This document shows, piece after piece, positions 5,784-6,916 of a DNA stretch of 6,916 nt. Under the pieces are notes generated by a model, which saw only the letters and a list, made by a program, of their open reading frames with translations, had not been told where the DNA came from and did not search any database. How positions within the stretch are numbered: position 1 is the stretch's first letter; the number at the start of each line of letters is the position of its first letter. Source of the stretch: Vulcanimicrobiota bacterium (GTDB lineage: Bacteria; Vulcanimicrobiota; Vulcanimicrobiia; Vulcanimicrobiales; Vulcanimicrobiaceae); assembly GCA_019233165.1 (NCBI GenBank), contig JAFAMS010000144.1, positions 1 to 6,916 of the forward strand. Direction: 5' to 3'. The translations under genes were made by a program, and so were the position numbers.

Positions 5784-6455
5784 ATGAAGGAAAGCGAGAC
5801 CTTCCGGCCGTTTCGAGATCGAACGGCCGCGGGGCGCGAGCTCGCCGAACATCTGCGCAAGTACGAGCGCCCCGACGACGTGGTGGTCTTGGCCCTTCCG
5901 CGCGGCGGCGTCCCGGTCGGCTACGAGATCGCGCGCGTCCTCGGCGTCCCCCTCGACGTCGTGGTCGTGCGCAAGCTCGGTGTTCCGGGTCGAGCCGAGC
6001 TCGCAATGGGCGCGCTCGCTACCGGCGGCCTCTTCTGGATCGATCGTCATATCGCGAGCCGGCTCGAAGTCGGCCAGGACGAGATCGATGCGGTTTTGGC
6101 GCGCGAGCGCCGGGAGCTCGAACGCCGCGAGCGTGCCTACCGGGATCTGCCGCCGCCGCAAGTCCATGGGAAGGTCGTGATCTGCGTCGATGACGGGATC
6201 GCGACCGGCGCGAGCATCCGCGCCGCCGTCGCCGCGTTGCGTCAAGGGGCGCCTGCGAAGATCGTCGTTGCGGTCCCCGTCGCCGCAGCCGAAGTCGCGG
6301 CCGAGCTGCGCGAGATCGCCGACGAGGTGATCGTCTCCCGAACGCCTCCGAACTTCCGCGCCGTGAGTCTCTGGTACGAAGATTTCAGCCAGACGACCGA
6401 CGAGGAGGTCCGCTCGCTGCTGCGGCTAGCTTCCGGCGACTCCGGTAAACGTTAG
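5784..6455 (+). CDS. Predicted phosphoribosyltransferase (PRTase type I fold, COG1926-like)
   Basis: This is a cytoplasmic protein of 223 residues from the ATG at 5784 (229 from 5766). The 13-residue PRPP-binding motif of type I phosphoribosyltransferases is clear: VVICVDDGIATGAS at 131-144, with the acidic pair D136-D137 and the TGAS phosphate loop. Upstream are VVVLALPRGGVPVGYEIA at 33-50 and DVVVVRKLGVPGRAELAMGA at 58-77, both typical of the COG1926 group. A charged, probably helical stretch at about 97-121 follows. After the PRPP loop come the Rossmann-like strands KIVVAVPVA (159-167) and EVIVSRTPP (181-189). Members of this group have no assigned base substrate; some relatives are fused to a dienelactone-hydrolase-like domain, absent here. 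It is the only plus-strand gene, divergent from the operon and overlapping the next gene tail-to-tail. I am sure of the fold but not of the reaction. Confidence 0.9.
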   Translation: MKESETFRPFRDRTAAGRELAEHLRKYERPDDVVVLALPRGGVPVGYEIARVLGVPLDVVVVRKLGVPGRAELAMGALATGGLFWIDRHIASRLEVGQDEIDAVLARERRELERRERAYRDLPPPQVHGKVVICVDDGIATGASIRAAVAALRQGAPAKIVVAVPVAAAEVAAELREIADEVIVSRTPPNFRAVSLWYEDFSQTTDEEVRSLLRLASGDSGKR

Positions 6456-6916
6456 ATAGGCCATCCAGGTCCCGAGCGTCACGCAGACGACCGAGACTCC
6501 GATGGCGAGGACGTTCCCGAGGAGCGAGTTGACGCGATCCCCGAGGATGCGCCGGTCGTTGGCCATGATCAGCAAGAACCCCAGCACGATCGGCAAGACG
6601 AACGCGTTGAACGCCATGACGTAGACGGTGATCTTCACGAGCGGCAGGTTTGGGATGAGGACGACGCCGGCTGCGACCAGGATGCAAACGCCGTAGAGCC
6701 CGTAGAAGCGTTTGGCTTCGAAGAGCGCGTGGTCGAGCGAACAGCGCCAGTGAAGCGCTTCGCCGAACGCCCACGACGTTGCGAGCGAGATGACGAGTGC
6801 GCCGAGCAACGACGCACCCAGGAGGCCCGCACCGAACGCGACGCCCGCGTATTTGCCGATCAGCGGCTCGAGCGCAAGCGCGGCGTGCGCCGCGTCGCTG
6901 ACTGCAATGCGGTTGA
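6426..6916 (-). CDS. Nramp-family divalent metal transporter, C-terminal part (runs off right edge)
   Basis: The frame is open to the window edge and ends in TAG at 6426, giving the last 162 residues of a membrane protein. Four hydrophobic helices are visible at about residues 23-50, 70-89, 95-118 and 133-157, matching the last helices (TM8-TM11) of Nramp/MntH-like proteins. Supporting motifs are DAAHAALALEPLIGKYAGVA at 7-26, VVLIPNLPLVKI (84-95), FNAFVLPIVLGFLLIMANDR (102-121) and ILGDRVNS (123-130). Nramp proteins use proton gradients to import Mn2+ or Fe2+, and some related groups carry other metals. The TM1 DPGN and TM6 metal-binding motifs lie outside the window, so the metal cannot be judged. 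The usual SQ at the start of TM10 is not seen, and the aligned residue is M100. A TTG at 6809 is an internal codon, not the start. The gene overlaps the convergent phosphoribosyltransferase gene by 30 bases. Confidence 0.87.
   Translation of the reverse strand, partial: NRIAVSDAAHAALALEPLIGKYAGVAFGAGLLGASLLGALVISLATSWAFGEALHWRCSLDHALFEAKRFYGLYGVCILVAAGVVLIPNLPLVKITVYVMAFNAFVLPIVLGFLLIMANDRRILGDRVNSLLGNVLAIGVSVVCVTLGTWMAYLTFTGVAGS

Noticed and set aside
5768..5860. 31-residue N-terminal extension of the small 70-aa protein
   Set aside because: It lies antisense to the phosphoribosyltransferase, is rich in Arg and Ser, and lacks continuity with the barrel-like domain that begins after the ATG at 5767.
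5666..6193. 175-aa plus-strand frame overlapping the phosphoribosyltransferase
   Set aside because: After the first part it becomes Arg/Pro-rich out-of-frame translation. The other frame contains the PRPP motif.

Overview
The window is GC-rich, densely packed bacterial chromosomal DNA. All genes but one lie on the minus strand, spacers are a few bases long, and one start codon is TTG. I see no mobile elements, RNA genes, CRISPR arrays or long repeats. The base composition fits a high-GC phylum such as Eremiobacterota, Actinomycetota or Deinococcota. That placement is a low-confidence guess, because no marker gene is present.

Read in the direction of transcription (right to left), positions 5767 down to 11 look like a single operon of six genes. 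They encode a 70-aa protein that may be a small beta-barrel; a 285-aa protein of unknown function with a TIM-barrel-like strand pattern; a full-length fumarylacetoacetase (last step of tyrosine/homogentisate breakdown); a secreted family-5 (peptide/opine/nickel type) solute-binding protein; and the two matching inner-membrane permeases, DppB-like and DppC-like. The stop codon of the 285-aa gene overlaps the fumarylacetoacetase start codon by one base (TGATG). The next three junctions are 3, 10 and 4 bases. The transporter ATPases and the earlier tyrosine-degradation enzymes are not in the window and could lie to the left of position 1 or elsewhere.

On the right, a plus-strand gene for a predicted PRPP-type phosphoribosyltransferase (COG1926-like) starts head-to-head with the 70-aa gene. 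At its far end it overlaps tail-to-tail, by 30 bases, with the last third of an Nramp-family metal transporter. The Nramp gene runs off the right edge of the window.

A plausible reading of the operon is uptake of peptides or related solutes coupled to degradation of aromatic amino acids, with the 285-aa protein as an unassigned partner of fumarylacetoacetase. The enzyme and transporter family calls are firm. The pathway link, the function of the 285-aa protein and the leaderless promoter idea are inference.
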